Made by a program: the position numbers and the translations under genes. A model generated the notes under the pieces. That model did no database searches. It had not been told where the DNA came from and saw nothing but the letters and a program-made list of their open reading frames with translations. From Callaeas wilsoni (Eukaryota; Chordata; Aves; Passeriformes; Callaeidae): a stretch of 64,000 bases of DNA. Positions 1 to 13,400 of the stretch are shown here, one piece after another. Numbering within the stretch: the first letter of the stretch is position 1; every line of letters begins with the position of its first letter. The DNA lies in assembly GCA_013398955.1 (NCBI GenBank), contig VWPU01012743.1, positions 35,418 to 99,417 of the forward strand. Direction: 5' to 3'.

Positions 1-215
1 TCACTCCCCCCACGACAGGATGAGGCAGAGAATGAAGTGAGACCACTCATAGGTGGGGATAAAGATGGTTTAATGAGTGAGGGGAGTGAGGGGAGTGGGG
101 AGAAGGAACAAACAAGTGATGCAGGGAACCGCTCGCCACCTCCCACAGGCTGAGGGGTGCCCCCCAGTCCCTAAGCAACCTGGGGAGGCAACACCCTGTC
201 TTGGGGTGATTCTAT
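1..215 (-). mobile_element. ERVL-like LTR fragment, truncated by window edge
   Basis: The sequence matches, in reverse orientation, the 3' half of the abundant bird LTR that is also present complete at 50178-50762. Shared landmarks in order are the C-rich tract near position 5, the stretch corresponding to the CTCACTTTTAT/CTTTATCTCAACCC region of the other copy (seen here as its complement around 35-80), and the TTTAAT-containing segment at 68-76. It then degrades into G-rich simple sequence (78-105) and a poorly matching tail. No gag, pol or env coding sequence is attached. Family assignment is from recognition of the repeat, not from a database search. Confidence 0.55.
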
Positions 216-690
216 GAGCATACTGTATTACCCATCAGCGGCTTGGTTTCCAGTGTACTTTTAAATTGCAAAGGAGGGAGAGAGAAGCCGAGAGAACTCT
301 TCAAAGCCGCTAGCTTGACCTTGTAACTAGAATGTTTTGCATTCTTTTCTCTCCCGATTCTGCCAACATTTGTTGGTTAGAGGATTTTTGCTCTCTAGTC
401 TCTTCGGCTCTCAGCGGAGAAGGGACTGTGATCTGCCTCAGCGGCTTCTGTTCCTTGTTGGACTGTTTTTGGCTTGCTTTTCATCTGCGACCAGCTCCCA
501 TCTCTGGCCCTGCTCGGCGGGACCCTCCAAGGGGGATCGCCGGACCCTGCCTGGCCCAGCCCGGCCCAGCTCAGGACTGCAGGTTTTACCTACAGAAAGA
601 ACTCTCAAATCCATAGTCCTCTTTTAGGGGACAGGGGAGGGGGTTTCAATATCCTTTTTTTTCCCGTGACACGCCCCCAGACTGGTTTTC
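216..690. other. Unassigned segment inside LTR remnant
   Basis: This segment separates the two recognisable parts of the left-edge LTR. It has its own character: a purine-rich start, T-rich middle (about 330-400), and a GC-rich end with repeated GGCCCAGCCC-like words (540-575). It may be a second, nested repeat or a subfamily-specific part of the LTR. Open frames of 94-96 codons here have no recognisable domain and overlap one another, so I do not call a gene. Confidence 0.35.
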
Positions 691-955
691 CTTAGGTTTT
701 GGGGTGTGAGGGGGTGTTGTTGCTGAGCATTATGTTTTATGGGATGGAGTGTCCCTTTGGAGCTGCTGCCCGTCTGCATCCCCAAGCTGCAGAGGAGGAG
801 AAATGCCGGGCACCGGGCAGGCACCCCCCAGCAACAGCCGAAACATTGGTGGTTATTATCAGCACCATTTCAGCCACCAATTCAAAACACAGCACCATCT
901 GGGCCACTACAAAGAAAATTAACTCCATCCCACTACCCAAAAGGATGGGGCGTAA
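691..955 (-). mobile_element. ERVL-like LTR fragment, second part
   Basis: Reverse-orientation match to the 5' half of the LTR at 50178-50762. The clearest shared words are GGGATGGAGTGTCCCTTTGG (739-758; complement of the CCAAGGGATATTCC region of the other copy), AGCAACAGCCGAAACATTGG, and the AAGAAAATTAACTCCATCCC motif (913-932), which is the complement of the extreme 5' end. Together with 1-215 it forms one decayed minus-strand LTR interrupted in the middle. Confidence 0.7.
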
Positions 956-2928
956 GTTATTAATAGATAATACCGAAGATCAGAATAGATCTGTTTAAAA
1001 TCCTCTTTCCATCTGCCTTGTCTATACAAGTGTCAGTGTTTGCTGTGGATTCCCCTTGTCATCAGCAAATTCTATGAGGACTTGAATCTGCAATAAAAAA
1101 TTCTTAGTTTCAAGTAAAATCTTCTATGATTGTAGTAAAAAAATCCAAGGCTAAAAATGCTTTAAAAAATCAGGAATTCTTTCTGTTTTCCATCTTGTCC
1201 TGCTTTTTCTCACAATGTAGTCTACAAAAACTACCTTATTTCTGTATCCCAAAGAACTCCAATAGAAATCTTTCTCATCCCCAGAGTAACCACAAATTTA
1301 AAATTCATGCAAAAGAACTGTGGACACTCCAGTACTGAGTCAGGTACATCATATTTATGTTGAGCCATTAAAAAGCGTTTACTGTATTTATTTCTTCAAG
1401 CATCCTGCCTGCCTAGACATTTCTAAACTTTATGCTCCTATATGCAGGAAATATATGTAAATGGAGTAGCCACTGTAAAATACTCATCTTCTGCTCTTCT
1501 CATCTTTTTTCTTGGTTGGGGAAGAGAGAGGAACTGAAGATTCTATCATCAGTTTGAGACAGAAATATTATATACGCCGGGTTATCTTGAGGAATTAAAA
1601 TGTCCCTTGGTTATCATATTCCAAAGCAAAACCTATTACACTTACTCTGCATATATTATGAAAGTTTTAAATCCCATCTGACATAAATTCAATTAAGCAC
1701 ATCCTTAGAAGACGGCTGTACAGGTAACGGAACGACTCATAAGGATGTTTAAAACTTCATTAAGGGATAGAGGTAAATTGTATTAAGATTTATTCAACTA
1801 ACTCAGCAATAAAATAACTCAAACGCAGTCCTTAGCAGGAGTCATGTTCGCTGACTAAATCAGTGCCTTCTGAAAAGCAAAGGAAATGTTGGGAAGCACC
1901 CCGTTTCCACAGCTCCTTCAGGGTCTCCTTGCCCGTAGTCCAGGTGGCCTTGGTGTGGAGCCAGGTCGCTGTGAGGCCACCGAGGCCACCACCAAAAGGT
2001 GTTGAGAGACATGAATCCATTGGCATCAGTTGTGCCCCCACACACCCAGAGCCTCTAGGTTATTCACAAATACAGCCCCGTTCTCTTAGAAACAACAAGA
2101 GCACCTTATTTATAATTTCACGTGCCAGGAGGGCTAGCAGTCAGGAACGTGGCTCTTGGGAAGTATCTTGAATGCCTTGGGGGCAGGAATTCTCCATACA
2201 AACAGGAAGAGGAAGAACCAGCAGACAGATCACCCAGGGTTCATGGGGACTGAAGCACTCCTCTATTCACAGGACTGCATTCATACTAACTCTTAAAAAA
2301 CTCCCCAGAGTCCTAATAGCTTTGTCTTTAAAAATTGTTAGTAAAAAGACTACTTTACAAAGAGTTTTCCCCCCATTTTAGCTATTTATTTTGCCGTTCC
2401 TGGAAGTAAAGTGAGCTTATTCTAAAAAATAACAACTTCCTTCCAGGTTCAAAGACAATATATGGATTATCTGTAACTTATTATACAAGAAATTTAATTC
2501 TTGTTGAATATAAATCTACCATAGAACTTTTCATCTTTCCAAACAACAATTTCACACTTGTTCACTCTAAAACAAATTCTGATTAAAGAAAAATAATCCG
2601 AATGATAGCAACATTCACTGATACAGAGTTCAAAGCAAATATTACTCTCAGCCTTGTATCAGAACATTTACAACTATTGTTTTTAAATAAAGTATCTCCA
2701 GCACTGAGGAATCCTTTTCTTAGCATCTAAAATGAAGTCAGGTTTTTAATTTGGTTCTTAAACAATCACACCAATAATGATAACAGCTGCACCCTTTATC
2801 AAGGCAGAAAAGACATCCTGCTGTGCCAATTCATCAAGAACATGAGGCTATTACAACAGAGATCGTTTAAACCTGTTTAGTCTTGATTATGCTGGTGGGA
2901 AGGGAACCTGCTTCATCCTCGCACACAG
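956..2928. other. AT-rich non-coding DNA
   Basis: No exon, RNA gene or mobile element recognised. A locally GC-richer patch at 1890-2060 yields overlapping frames on both strands of up to 102 codons (best 1863-2171, plus), without domain similarity. If the minus-strand gene at the right end extends beyond the left edge, this is deep intronic sequence. Confidence 0.5.
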
Positions 2929-3174
2929 CTGGAGCCCTTTCTGCTGTCTGGGGGAGAAATACCAAACGAAAGGTGAGGCTGCCTAGAGCATGGCCAGGAG
3001 GTGAGGGATGTGAGGACTGGCTCCAGTCAGCAGCTGGGACACACCTCTGGAGAGCCTTGGTCATGAGGCTGGAGCCCTTTCTGCTGTCTGGGGGAGAAAT
3101 ACCAAGTGAGAGGTGAGGGATATGAGGACTGGCTCCAGTCAGCAGCTGGGACACACCTCTGGAGAGCCTTGGTC
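2929..3174. repeat. Imperfect tandem duplication, period about 140 bp
   Basis: Two copies begin with CTGGAGCCCTTTCTGCTGTC at 2929 and 3069 and both end with AGAGCCTTGGTC. The first copy is longer by about 34 bp (around 2978-3011), flanked by GTGAGG-like words, so either copy 1 gained or copy 2 lost a piece between short direct repeats. The remaining sequence differs at only a few bases, so the duplication looks recent. Confidence 0.85.
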
Positions 3175-6100
3175 CATGTTCCCATTCCCTCGTGCAGGAG
3201 GGGCACGGAAAAGTCTGAGCCAAGCAGCTGGAGGGCCAGCAAGGCACTGGGAGGTTGGAGCCAGCACGGAATGGGAAGGGGCTGGGAGGGGGATTTGCTG
3301 TTCAGACAGGCTCCTGCAGCTCCTGCCTTAAACAAGGAGTTTGGATTTTGCTGGAAGGACTGGTAGGAACACTTGCAAAAGTCCTGAAAAAGTCCCATCC
3401 GCTGCCACAGTGAATTTAGAGGGAGTAGATGTTGGTGACTGTCCTGAAGCAGCTGTGCCTCAACCCCTTGGACAACACTCGCCGAGCACCAGGGAAATCA
3501 ATGCCTGAGCAGGGGTGTGACCCAACCTGTGCAAAACACAAACATTTCGTGCTTTCAGCAGCCACAGAGGTTCATGAACTTGATCTTCAGTGGGGTTATT
3601 AATACACAGGGCTTTCTCCCCAAGTGCAGAAGGCTCCCTCATTCCTGTCCCAAATCTCGTTCAGTATTTACCTTTTTGAAAAGAAAAACTAACAGCTCCA
3701 TTCCAGGAGGACAGACGGGTTTGCCACCCAAGGATGTGAGAGTGGACTCGGGCAAGACTAAATGTATTCTAAACCCAAACATCATTTTGGCCAGGCTTTT
3801 TAGCTCCATTTGGTAACTTTGAGGGGAAGAGCTCTCATTAATAGCACGGAAAAAGGTTCCCTTGAAAAACTACTGGATAGAGTTAATTACAGAAAATGGA
3901 AAATGTCCGGTTGTTTATTGATTATACTTTTGTATTTAAGAATACCCCTACATTTAAAGCACCATTCTGGGAAAGTGATATTGATTTTAGCTTGATAATT
4001 ACAACTCGAATAGTCCCTTTGTAATACAAAGCTTTATTCAATAAAATATTTACCATGAAGTTCTTTGGGCCATACAGTAAAATCAATTACCACCCATGAC
4101 TTCTTGCAGTAGCTAAACATTAACATGGACATTTGAACACATTTGGTGAGGTTTTTTTGTCTCTTTGAGTTTTTTTGCTGTTTTACTGTTTGAGTGTTTT
4201 TTCGGAAGAGAGGTTGAGCTGATGTTAATTCCTGGGGAGGATTCCTTTTATTTGTTTTAATAACTGAGACCATTAATGCCACCCAAAAAAGAGTAAAATC
4301 TCCTAAAATACTAGTAATTTTCTTCACCATGACAGAGCATAATTATGTGTTCCAAGCTTTCTACTTGTACACAGTAAATAATCAGCCTCAAACGAGAGAG
4401 ACATTTCCAAATTCTTTTGAGATTAAACAGCACAATTAACATATTAAATATTTAGTGGTTATTAATTTCCCAGTAGCCCACACTACATTGCCTTTAAATA
4501 ATACAGACCTCAGTATAGAGGTTTAGGTATATAAAAACAAGAGAAATGCACAGACAAAACCAGGTCAACAAATATGCAATGTAATCGATATTTATGCCTA
4601 TTACAAAGGACCTTTTCTGAAAGAACAGTTGGTAATTTAATTAGAATGCACTAAAAAAGAATGATTGATAGTTCAACTAAACGATACCTTTTCCTTATCA
4701 TCATTTGCTTTATGATTACCTGTAATTAGAGATGACTTTCCATCAATTGAAATAAATCTGCAGCCACTTAATGAAAAATAGTCTAAGAACACTTCCCAGT
4801 CTCCATTTCTGAGCAAGAAGGGTCAGGAGGCCATTAAAATACTAAATCTGAATGTCTAGAAAAGAGTATTCAGGATAAGAAAGAATATTTTATATTTATC
4901 CAGCACACTGACAATATACTCACTATATTAATTCTTATTCAAAATTAAAATAAGCTTAAAATAATGTATTCTAAGATAAGGTTTTCCAGTCTGGGATGGA
5001 TGTGCAGGTCCAAATAATCATTTCTCAGATGCTAGTCAGAGTTCAGACAAGGTCAGCTACCACAAATTTATTTAGGCAATAAAATAGATCAAGTTTTTTC
5101 ACTCAAGAATTAATGTCCATATTAAATATTTATAGTCCTTATACAATATAATTAATGTACCATACCTTGTGAAAACATCAAATACTGACATATTTGCTCC
5201 AAAAATATATACACATATCCTTTTTTCCCCCCTCTCCTCCTTAAATCACTTTACTCCTCCAATAGGGGAATGCAACGCTGCAGAAGCAAAGCAAAGAAAG
5301 CCATGGGAGCATTTGTACCCTGCTGGTCTGTTCCACTGTCACAGAGAAAAATCCAGCAGCATCCTGGAAACCACACTGGAGCCAAACACTCTCCTGAAAA
5401 TTGCATCAAGCCAAGAACTGGAGTTCTGTCACCCCTCAAAAGTCTATTCTATACATTGCTAAAATTGAAACTTTAAATCTTTAAAAAAGGCAGCATGATG
5501 AAATCTGTCACTTGCTGTCACCACAGGAGTGATTTTAACTTTCACCAGAACATTGTTGGCACCCTGAGTTCTACCTGCAGGAAAAATAAATAACATTTGT
5601 GACAGAAACTAATATTTCTAAGTCAACACCATTTTTCCAAGGTAGTTGCATGAAGTAATATCAGTGTGGGTTTTTTATAATAGACATCATTTGTTAAAGA
5701 TCAAATTGGAATGGCATATGAACTTTCTCACATCTTTTCAATTTGTTCAGTATATTGACTATTTCCCTGATTTATGTACCAAGATGAAATGCTGGTGATG
5801 GCTACATAAAGATCTTTAACTGTAGTGCAAGAAAATCCCTCAGCTCTAATGGTTCTATTCAATATTCTCTGCAAATAAGCGTTTAAAGGTAGAAATAGGA
5901 AACCATCAATCTACAAATTAGAAATGCTCACCAAATACTCTGTAGAAAATTGGCACAACAGTATCCACCTCCGTTTCATTTCATAAATGCTAATGAGAGC
6001 CCTTCAAGAGGAAGCCTGAACATCATTTTTAAGCTACCAACGGAATCGAAAGCGGCTCCTCAAAGAAGCTTTTACCTTTCCAAGGTTCTTTGTAAGTTCT

Positions 6101-7139
6101 AATATATTACATTACTTTTTAAAATTACTGGGAATCTTGCATTTAACAAGCCTTTTGAAGTTGAATTAATGCTTTTTAAAATCACACAGTGAAGTCCAGA
6201 AAACGCTGTAGTGCAACAATACTGCCGTGTTAAATGCCCAATTAACCAGAAGCAAACCAGAATTTGTAACCTGTACTTGTTTCACTGTTGATGAGAACCT
6301 GACCAGGAGTTTCAAACATCTGTGCCCAAACTCCAGAAATGACATCAAGATACACCTACACTCCTACAAATACTCATGTATTTTGATTATCTGAGAGCGA
6401 TCATCTTCAAGTGAAGTGTAAGTGCAGTAAGATGAGGAAATGCAGAAGTGGTGCTGTCTGTGATTTCAGTTCGGCACTTCAGTCAAGGTGAGTTCTCACT
6501 GTGCAGCATCTTTAAAAATCCAGTCACTTGCTCAGGCAACTGTATCTTTATTTCAGTGTTATATTTATATGAACATTATAATTTATCTCTACAATGTTTG
6601 CTTCTAAGATGCTGCACAGCCAAAATTCTAAAAGTGCTACTCCTGTTATATGTTATACCAGCCCTGTATTTTATACAAAAAAAAAAAAGAGAAAAGTTAC
6701 TGCTGTATTTTGTGTATCCACGTGTTCATAAATTATTCCACAAAAAGATGAGAGACTACTACTCTAAGATGCAAGATCAACCAAGTTCTCATTTTTTAAC
6801 TCTAAGTTCTTTTTTAAAAAAGCACTGTAGAATATCCTACTGGATCAGCAAATGAAAACAAACCCAAAAGACATACAGACTCTTAGCTTGTCTTCAAGGA
6901 GAAGCCTTAATGCAGAGCATTTTTAGCTCTCTTCTAAGCTTTCAACAGAGGATCTTTTAGCATCTAATACATATTCTCAGAACAGTTTCTGGATCTGCCT
7001 TATTGGATAGGCACAGAAGCCTGCTCACAGGACGGGAGGTCACTGCAAGTCCAGCGCCGGGTGCCCCAGGATGACAAAAGTAGCGAAGGCACCGGGTTCT
7101 GGCCCAGGAGAAGGGCAGAGGGCACAGCCCCACACCACT
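3175..7139. other. AT-rich non-coding DNA
   Basis: No gene recognised. 4460-4780 is strikingly AT-rich with several TAATTA/ATTA homeodomain-like words (for example around 4720). A plus-strand open frame at 6448-6855 (135 codons) ends in low-complexity Lys/Ser sequence and looks like chance. No splice-flanked coding exon was seen. Confidence 0.5.
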
Positions 7140-7167
7140 GTGCCAGCAGTGCCAGCAGTGCCAGCAG
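7140..7167. repeat. 9-bp tandem repeat, three copies
   Basis: GTGCCAGCA is repeated three times head to tail inside a GC-richer patch (7020-7200). Confidence 0.85.
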
Positions 7168-7384
7168 GCTCCGTGTTTCAGCTGTGCCTCTGGGATCACG
7201 AGGTTTCAGCTACTACAGCAGAGTGAAAAGGAAAAGTTCAGCTCCTACGGAGAAGTTTCACCACAGCCATCACGGTCCTGGGCCAAGAGATAACAAAAGC
7301 CACGATGAGCATCTGAAATGACCCTTTCAATGCAAAGCCGAACACACAAAGCCGAACACAAACAAACAACCTCCTGCTCCCCTG

Positions 7385-7456
7385 GCAGCACCTGGGTGTC
7401 ACCTTTGCAGCAGCTGGGTGTCACCTTCGCAGCACCTGGGTGTCACCTTTGCAGCA
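7385..7456. repeat. 22-bp tandem repeat, about 3.3 copies
   Basis: Units start GCAGCACCTGGGTGTCACCT at 7385, 7407, 7429 and 7451 (last one partial), with one or two substitutions between units. Confidence 0.9.
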
Positions 7457-10400
7457 CTCGTGCACTTGTGAAACAGCACTTCCAACTCCTCTGCATGAAG
7501 GAGTAGGGAGGTTCATGCAGAGAACAGAAAACTCCCTTCAAGAGGAATGCAGGGAACTGTTACCACAGGCTCTCCCCGTCCAAAACTCTTTGGAAAAGCC
7601 TAAAAGCTCTTGCCCTGGGTTTTGGGTGCTCCAACGCCTCTTCTCTAACTGGTTCCTCTGCAAGCAACAGGAATCTTGACATGACCACAGGATGTTCTTG
7701 TAGTAGACAAAAACATCCAGATCAAAGTTCAGAGGTTGTTAGTTCCAATGCACTTCTGTTTGTCCAGATCAATGGATCCAGTTTAGAACAGGACAAAAAC
7801 GGTGACCTTGAGATACATAGATATAGATATAGATGTATGTTAAAACACACTTCTTATGTCTTAGGAGCTACAAAACTCTTCAAGAAAAGTCATTTCCAAA
7901 CCTATATTCAGCTAATACTATTTAAGAATAATTCCAGAGAACCAATCTTGGGTTTAACTGTAAAAGAACAAGTCATATTAAGACAAGAGCAGCTCTTGCA
8001 CCTTGAAGCTTCTGTAATTCTTCTTTGAATCAGCATCACTCTTTAATACATCCCCTCGTACATGCCTGAGGCAATACAGTATTAAACTACCATCGTGAAA
8101 ATGTGGGTTTGTCGTGTGTGCTGGGCTCTGTGTCTGTCTAATGTGACCCTTTTTATGCTGTATGGGATACAAAGGAGCAGCTTATACAGCTGTATCGAGC
8201 TTCAGTATTCTGGACAGAGTAAGAATAGACCATATTTATTCTGGAAACTTAAAAAAGGAACTGACAGAGAATTCTGACTGAGAACAAAGGTAGCAGAGGC
8301 TCTGTGTTCATTTTCTTCCAACTCCCTACACTCTAATTTTCAAAAAAAAAATGACTTTCTATATTAAAAATGTTAGCTGAGCTGCTATTCACCAATATTG
8401 AGTCACATACCAAGAGTCCACCAGAGTTTACCAGCTGCTGCCATGGTCTTCAGAGTAAGTTTGGGGAGTTTTATGCCACAGACTCAGCTGGGGCACACAA
8501 CTTAGTCTTGTTATTCGAATGCATGGCAGTGCCCCGTAATCTGTCTGATTTCCAATGTATTAGATTAACATTTATCTCTTTAAGCACACAGCTTATCTGT
8601 CAAAAAAATCCTCTACAGTGTCTGGAGCGGTGTCTCCAAACAGAGTGTCCTACTTCCGCACAGGCTGTTATTTAGTGTCCCAATTTTCTTCACTTTGATA
8701 AAGAAGAAAACTATTCCGTTCTGACAAGTTGATTAACAACAATCAGCATTATTTTCAGAAAAACAGATCAGCTCTTCCCAGAAAAACTGCAAAACTACTC
8801 TCATCTATTTTTGACAAGGCAGAAATGTACATCAATTCCAAATACGAATGGCAGTGATAAAGTCAAAGCGGAATTAAAATAGGGTTAGAATTCAGTGAGA
8901 ATTACACCTTCTAGCAAGCATTTTTATGCTCCAAATGCATGACTTGACCTCAAAACTGTACTTTGAAAGATGCAATATTTTCTACACATTCTAAAGCTTT
9001 CATTTCAAAATAAATCTCTCTAACCTTATAACCACAAAAATAATATCCAAAAACTAGGTTGAAGCTGTTTTGCTGTATTAGCAAGAGTAAAAAAAACAAG
9101 CAAACAAACAAACAAACAAACAACGTACATTTCCTTTTATTCCAATCAATTTCCTTCTTTTCCTGTTCTCTAACGTGTAACACAAGTCAGCCCATCTCAG
9201 GAACTGCGCTGGTTCTCATTTACTTCCCCAAGTCGGGTTTTATTGACACATCATGAATTATTTGGTCGATTCTGACTTCTACATTCCCATACAACTCCAC
9301 AGCTTTTCCAACTAATCCTAGAGCAGGATTCAAAAGATGTCCTGCTTTGCAACAAATCTGTTCCAAAAGGGTGGAGTCTGCATTTACTTGTGTTTTTCTG
9401 TCCACCTGATAATTATTGAGTTTTCCCACTCAAAACTGGTTATTAAAGATCCAAAGGAACTATATCTAAAATCCTAAACTTGTTATAATAATCTGCCCAC
9501 TGGTATATGGGTACAGTGTCAGAATATGTATTTTTGAACACTTAAAGTATGTAATATTTTATTACTGATATGAGATCATTACATATTGTGCAGGTTTACA
9601 CATATTATTATTAGACTAGAGCTACTGCAGCTGAAAAAGTGGAATACTATTAATAATAAATTCAGAAATATGCAGCATATGATTTTTTTAAATGAAATTA
9701 TGTATTTGGATTGAAACTTGGGATATTGCTATCAATTTATCTCATACCCTAATCTTTGTGGGGGTTAATGAATTTTAATTGAGCACAGCATTCCTAGATG
9801 GAAAAATAAAGGGTTCTGTGACAGGGGGAAAAAAAAAATGCTGCAGGTAACTTCAGGTAGGAGAAGCAGATGGAAATAGGGTGTAACTTCCTACATCTTG
9901 TGGTTAATAACATATTATTAATAATAAATTGTTCTGCTGCATCATGTAACAACTGGGTAAGTCTTGACTATCAGGATTACAAATAGTGTTCTTCTAGGAA
10001 ATGCATTCCAGGAAATTTCGTATTAATTACAGTAATTTGCAAGCAGATTTCAGCAACATTATAGCTCTGTGATTTCCATCTCAATCAGCTGTACCATCTC
10101 GAACAGAGACAAAGAGTGATCACTGAGAGAAATCTTCTCTTTTACAATGGGCAGTTCACGGAAGGATTCAGTGCACTGACAGCAACCAAAAAATATTTGA
10201 TTTCAAAATTTTCAGCTTTGCTCCTGCTCCTCAGCAGGTGGTAACTTTCTCCTTCAGAAAACACTTTTCTACCACTTGCATGCATTTGCAGTGGATGAAC
10301 AGAGTACAGGGTAGACATTAAAAACTTCTGCGAAGGGAGAGAGGAATTCCATCTGATGGCCATGGGGAGTGACCCCACGTGCTCAAAGTGGGAGGCCTGG

Positions 10401-13400
10401 AACGCTGGGAACAAGAAACATAAACTTAGGAACAAGCTAAAAAAATTTCCTTTATCACACAGAAGCCCATTTCTGTCTCCAAGCCCCTCTCTCTCCCCAA
10501 AAAATCCAAATTAATGGCAGTACCCATACTTTTTTTTCATACAGTGGTGTTTTTTTCCCCTCAAGAGTTGATTGCAAAGAAAGCACTGAGTAATTAACAT
10601 ATTCTCAGTGCCCCTCATATCCCTCTCTGTATTCGGAACACTCAACATATTCCACTACAGTAATTTAAAGCAATATTATTCAGGTTTCCTTTTAGATTAT
10701 TATGATTAAATATAAACAGGTAATTTCTATTCAGCTTCTTTCCTGACAGAAATTTTGGAAGCCAATTTTTATTTCATTATATGCAGAAGTCACATCTTCA
10801 AACATCAAAACAGTCTTTGAATATCAGTGTCATAAACAGGACTCAGAAATTCAAAGTTAAAAATGAGAAGCTGGTGTGTGGATTCGTGCTGAAATTTGGA
10901 ATCATTTGCAATCCTAGACCACGACAGAAGGAAGGCAGCTCATCATATTCCTTTGTCCACAGTAAAAAGCCACAAAATACTACAGCCTCGCTGGTAGGCT
11001 GTGATTTTACATGGAATTCTGAAATATCCGGTTGGATTAAATGGAAATGATTCAGCACTTGGAAGGAATACTTTAAGGAAGTTCTGCCACCAAACAAGCC
11101 AAGGTGCACCACACCTGTCAGCACCCAGTGCCACAGAGGCTCCAGCCGCCACCACTAGAGCCCAGGCAGAGCTCAGATGTCACAATCAGCGCCTTGCTGT
11201 ACAAATTAAAGTTATTCTATGATCCATTTGACTGAGAGCCCCTATCAACATTCTTTATTTCATGTCCTCTAAAACACTTGCAAAGAATATGTTTATTTTT
11301 TTGGATCGCTGCGTTGCAAAGCGGCTGTCACAATGCCTATGACAAGATTCATCTTTTGAACCTTCTATGGAAACAACTGTGAAAGGTCAGCAGAACAGAC
11401 TACAGATAATTCTGCACAAAAAACCAGTAAAACAAATCACTTCTAAATTAAATCACACTACTCCATAAAACAAGATGTAAAACTTGCAATCATGACCTAA
11501 AACCAAAAGCAAAACAGTATTCATAGTGTACTTCTGTCACTAGGGTTTTTACTAAATAAATGAGAAATTTTGCCTTAAAAACAAATCCAAAATACTTGAT
11601 GAATTTCTTAACATGGAAGTAAAAGTACACTGATATAAACCATCTCAGGTTCAAGGATGCCAACCCCCTGAGGCACAAAAATTGTAATTACTACTTCAAA
11701 CACTCACAAAGACTATCTGGTCTTACCACTATCAAACTGAATAATCTTGAAACACAAGTAGTTGATGCAAAATAAAAGGAGTTACATTAACTGTAAGAAA
11801 ATTACAAAACAAAGTCGAGGAAGCCTCTACTTAGAACTGCTTTTCTTTCTGCATTAACAACATCAAAAAACATTGGGGTTGTGGGGGTTTTTTTAATAAT
11901 TGCAATTTCTACAAAGGATAAAAGTCTTTTTTGCCAGTAATAATAATTATTTTCATCTATGTCCAACACAAATGAGAAAACTAATACCACATCAGTGGCT
12001 TATTAAACGGGAAGTTTATAATTGAACTTCCCTTTCATTTGCTTGCAAAGTGGGAGCTGAAATCTCTTGCCAGTTAAACCACTTTTGTTTTCACGTATAT
12101 ACTTTCAATACTGAGATTGCACATAAATATAATTTAAACTGACAGAAAAAGCCACAAAGAAACAGGATTTTGCATCGTTGGCATTGTGCAGGTAGTCTCT
12201 TGGTGCCGTTGGAGTTTTCCTCTTGCTCTCCCTTGGGGGGAAAAAAAGCAAAAGGAAAAAGCCATTATTTTCTATCTATCGAGATATTTCTTTTCCTACT
12301 GGGAATCGAAAATGCCTGATCTCAGTGTGAAATCTCTGAAAGTACCAGTAAGAGAATTCTCCTGATAAGAATGAGAAAAATAAAAATTACAAATGGCTAA
12401 GTCAGCCTTATTACCTCCCTCGGTCACTTGAATTCATTGCTACTTAAAAGCAACCAGTTGCAAACCAATTTCCATAAATAAAAGGAAAATTAGGCATCAT
12501 CCTTTAAATTTGAAGTGTTAAAGAACATTGCCTGGAATTTAGAATGAGCCAAAGATTGTCAACTGCCAGCAGCATTTATGGCAGGAGCAAACCAAGGGAG
12601 AAGGTGGGAGTTTCTTTCTACAAAAGAAAACAAAACCGCATCAGAAAACAAAACTCCACCAGCATTGCAGAGTGCCTGGAAGGCATGGACTAGACACAAC
12701 TTCCTCTTCTATTATTATTATTGTTGCTCTTTTAAGCACAAAAACCCTCCGAAAAGCAGTGTGGAGTGACAGTGAGTTATAACACAGCCAGGGCACCTGC
12801 AGGAGCTTCTTCTATCTGACTTCAGCCATCTCCACTGCCACGTCTGCTCTCAAATAACAATTTCCTGAAATCTTCTTTTTTCCAGAAAGAAAAAGGATAT
12901 GAAGAGACAACAATGTGAAAGAGGTCTTGAAAATAATCTCTTACCACGAAACACAAAGAGGAGATGCAAAATAAATTTTAAAAAAAATTTAATAAAGTTC
13001 TCCCATATTCTTTTTATTTTAAGAGGTGGCAGCATTATCTGTGGAGGATGAGCAGAACACTCGAGTGCAGTGGAATGCAGAACACCTGCCTGTACAAAAT
13101 AAGAAGCACGTGCTTTAGCAGAACATCTTTCAGTGGTTAGCGAGAGAAAGGATCAAAGACCTTGCATCAGCACTGTCACTTTCTCAGGATGATGTTTTCC
13201 CACTCCGTGTGCTGCAGATCTACAGCACTCCAAGCCCTGAGCTTCCAGGGAGGCTGCAGAGAGCTGCTTCACTCGCTTGGGAAAGGGGAGCACCTGATCC
13301 ATATGACAGCCCAGAGCTCAGGAGGCAATTTAATTTTTTCATGAGATTATTAAAGACCATGAAAAATACATCAGTCTCCTTCCACAAGGACAACTGTAAC

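Noticed and set aside
6448..6855. 135-codon plus-strand frame
   Set aside because: Ends in low-complexity sequence from an A-rich run, no domain recognised, codon use like the surrounding AT-rich DNA.
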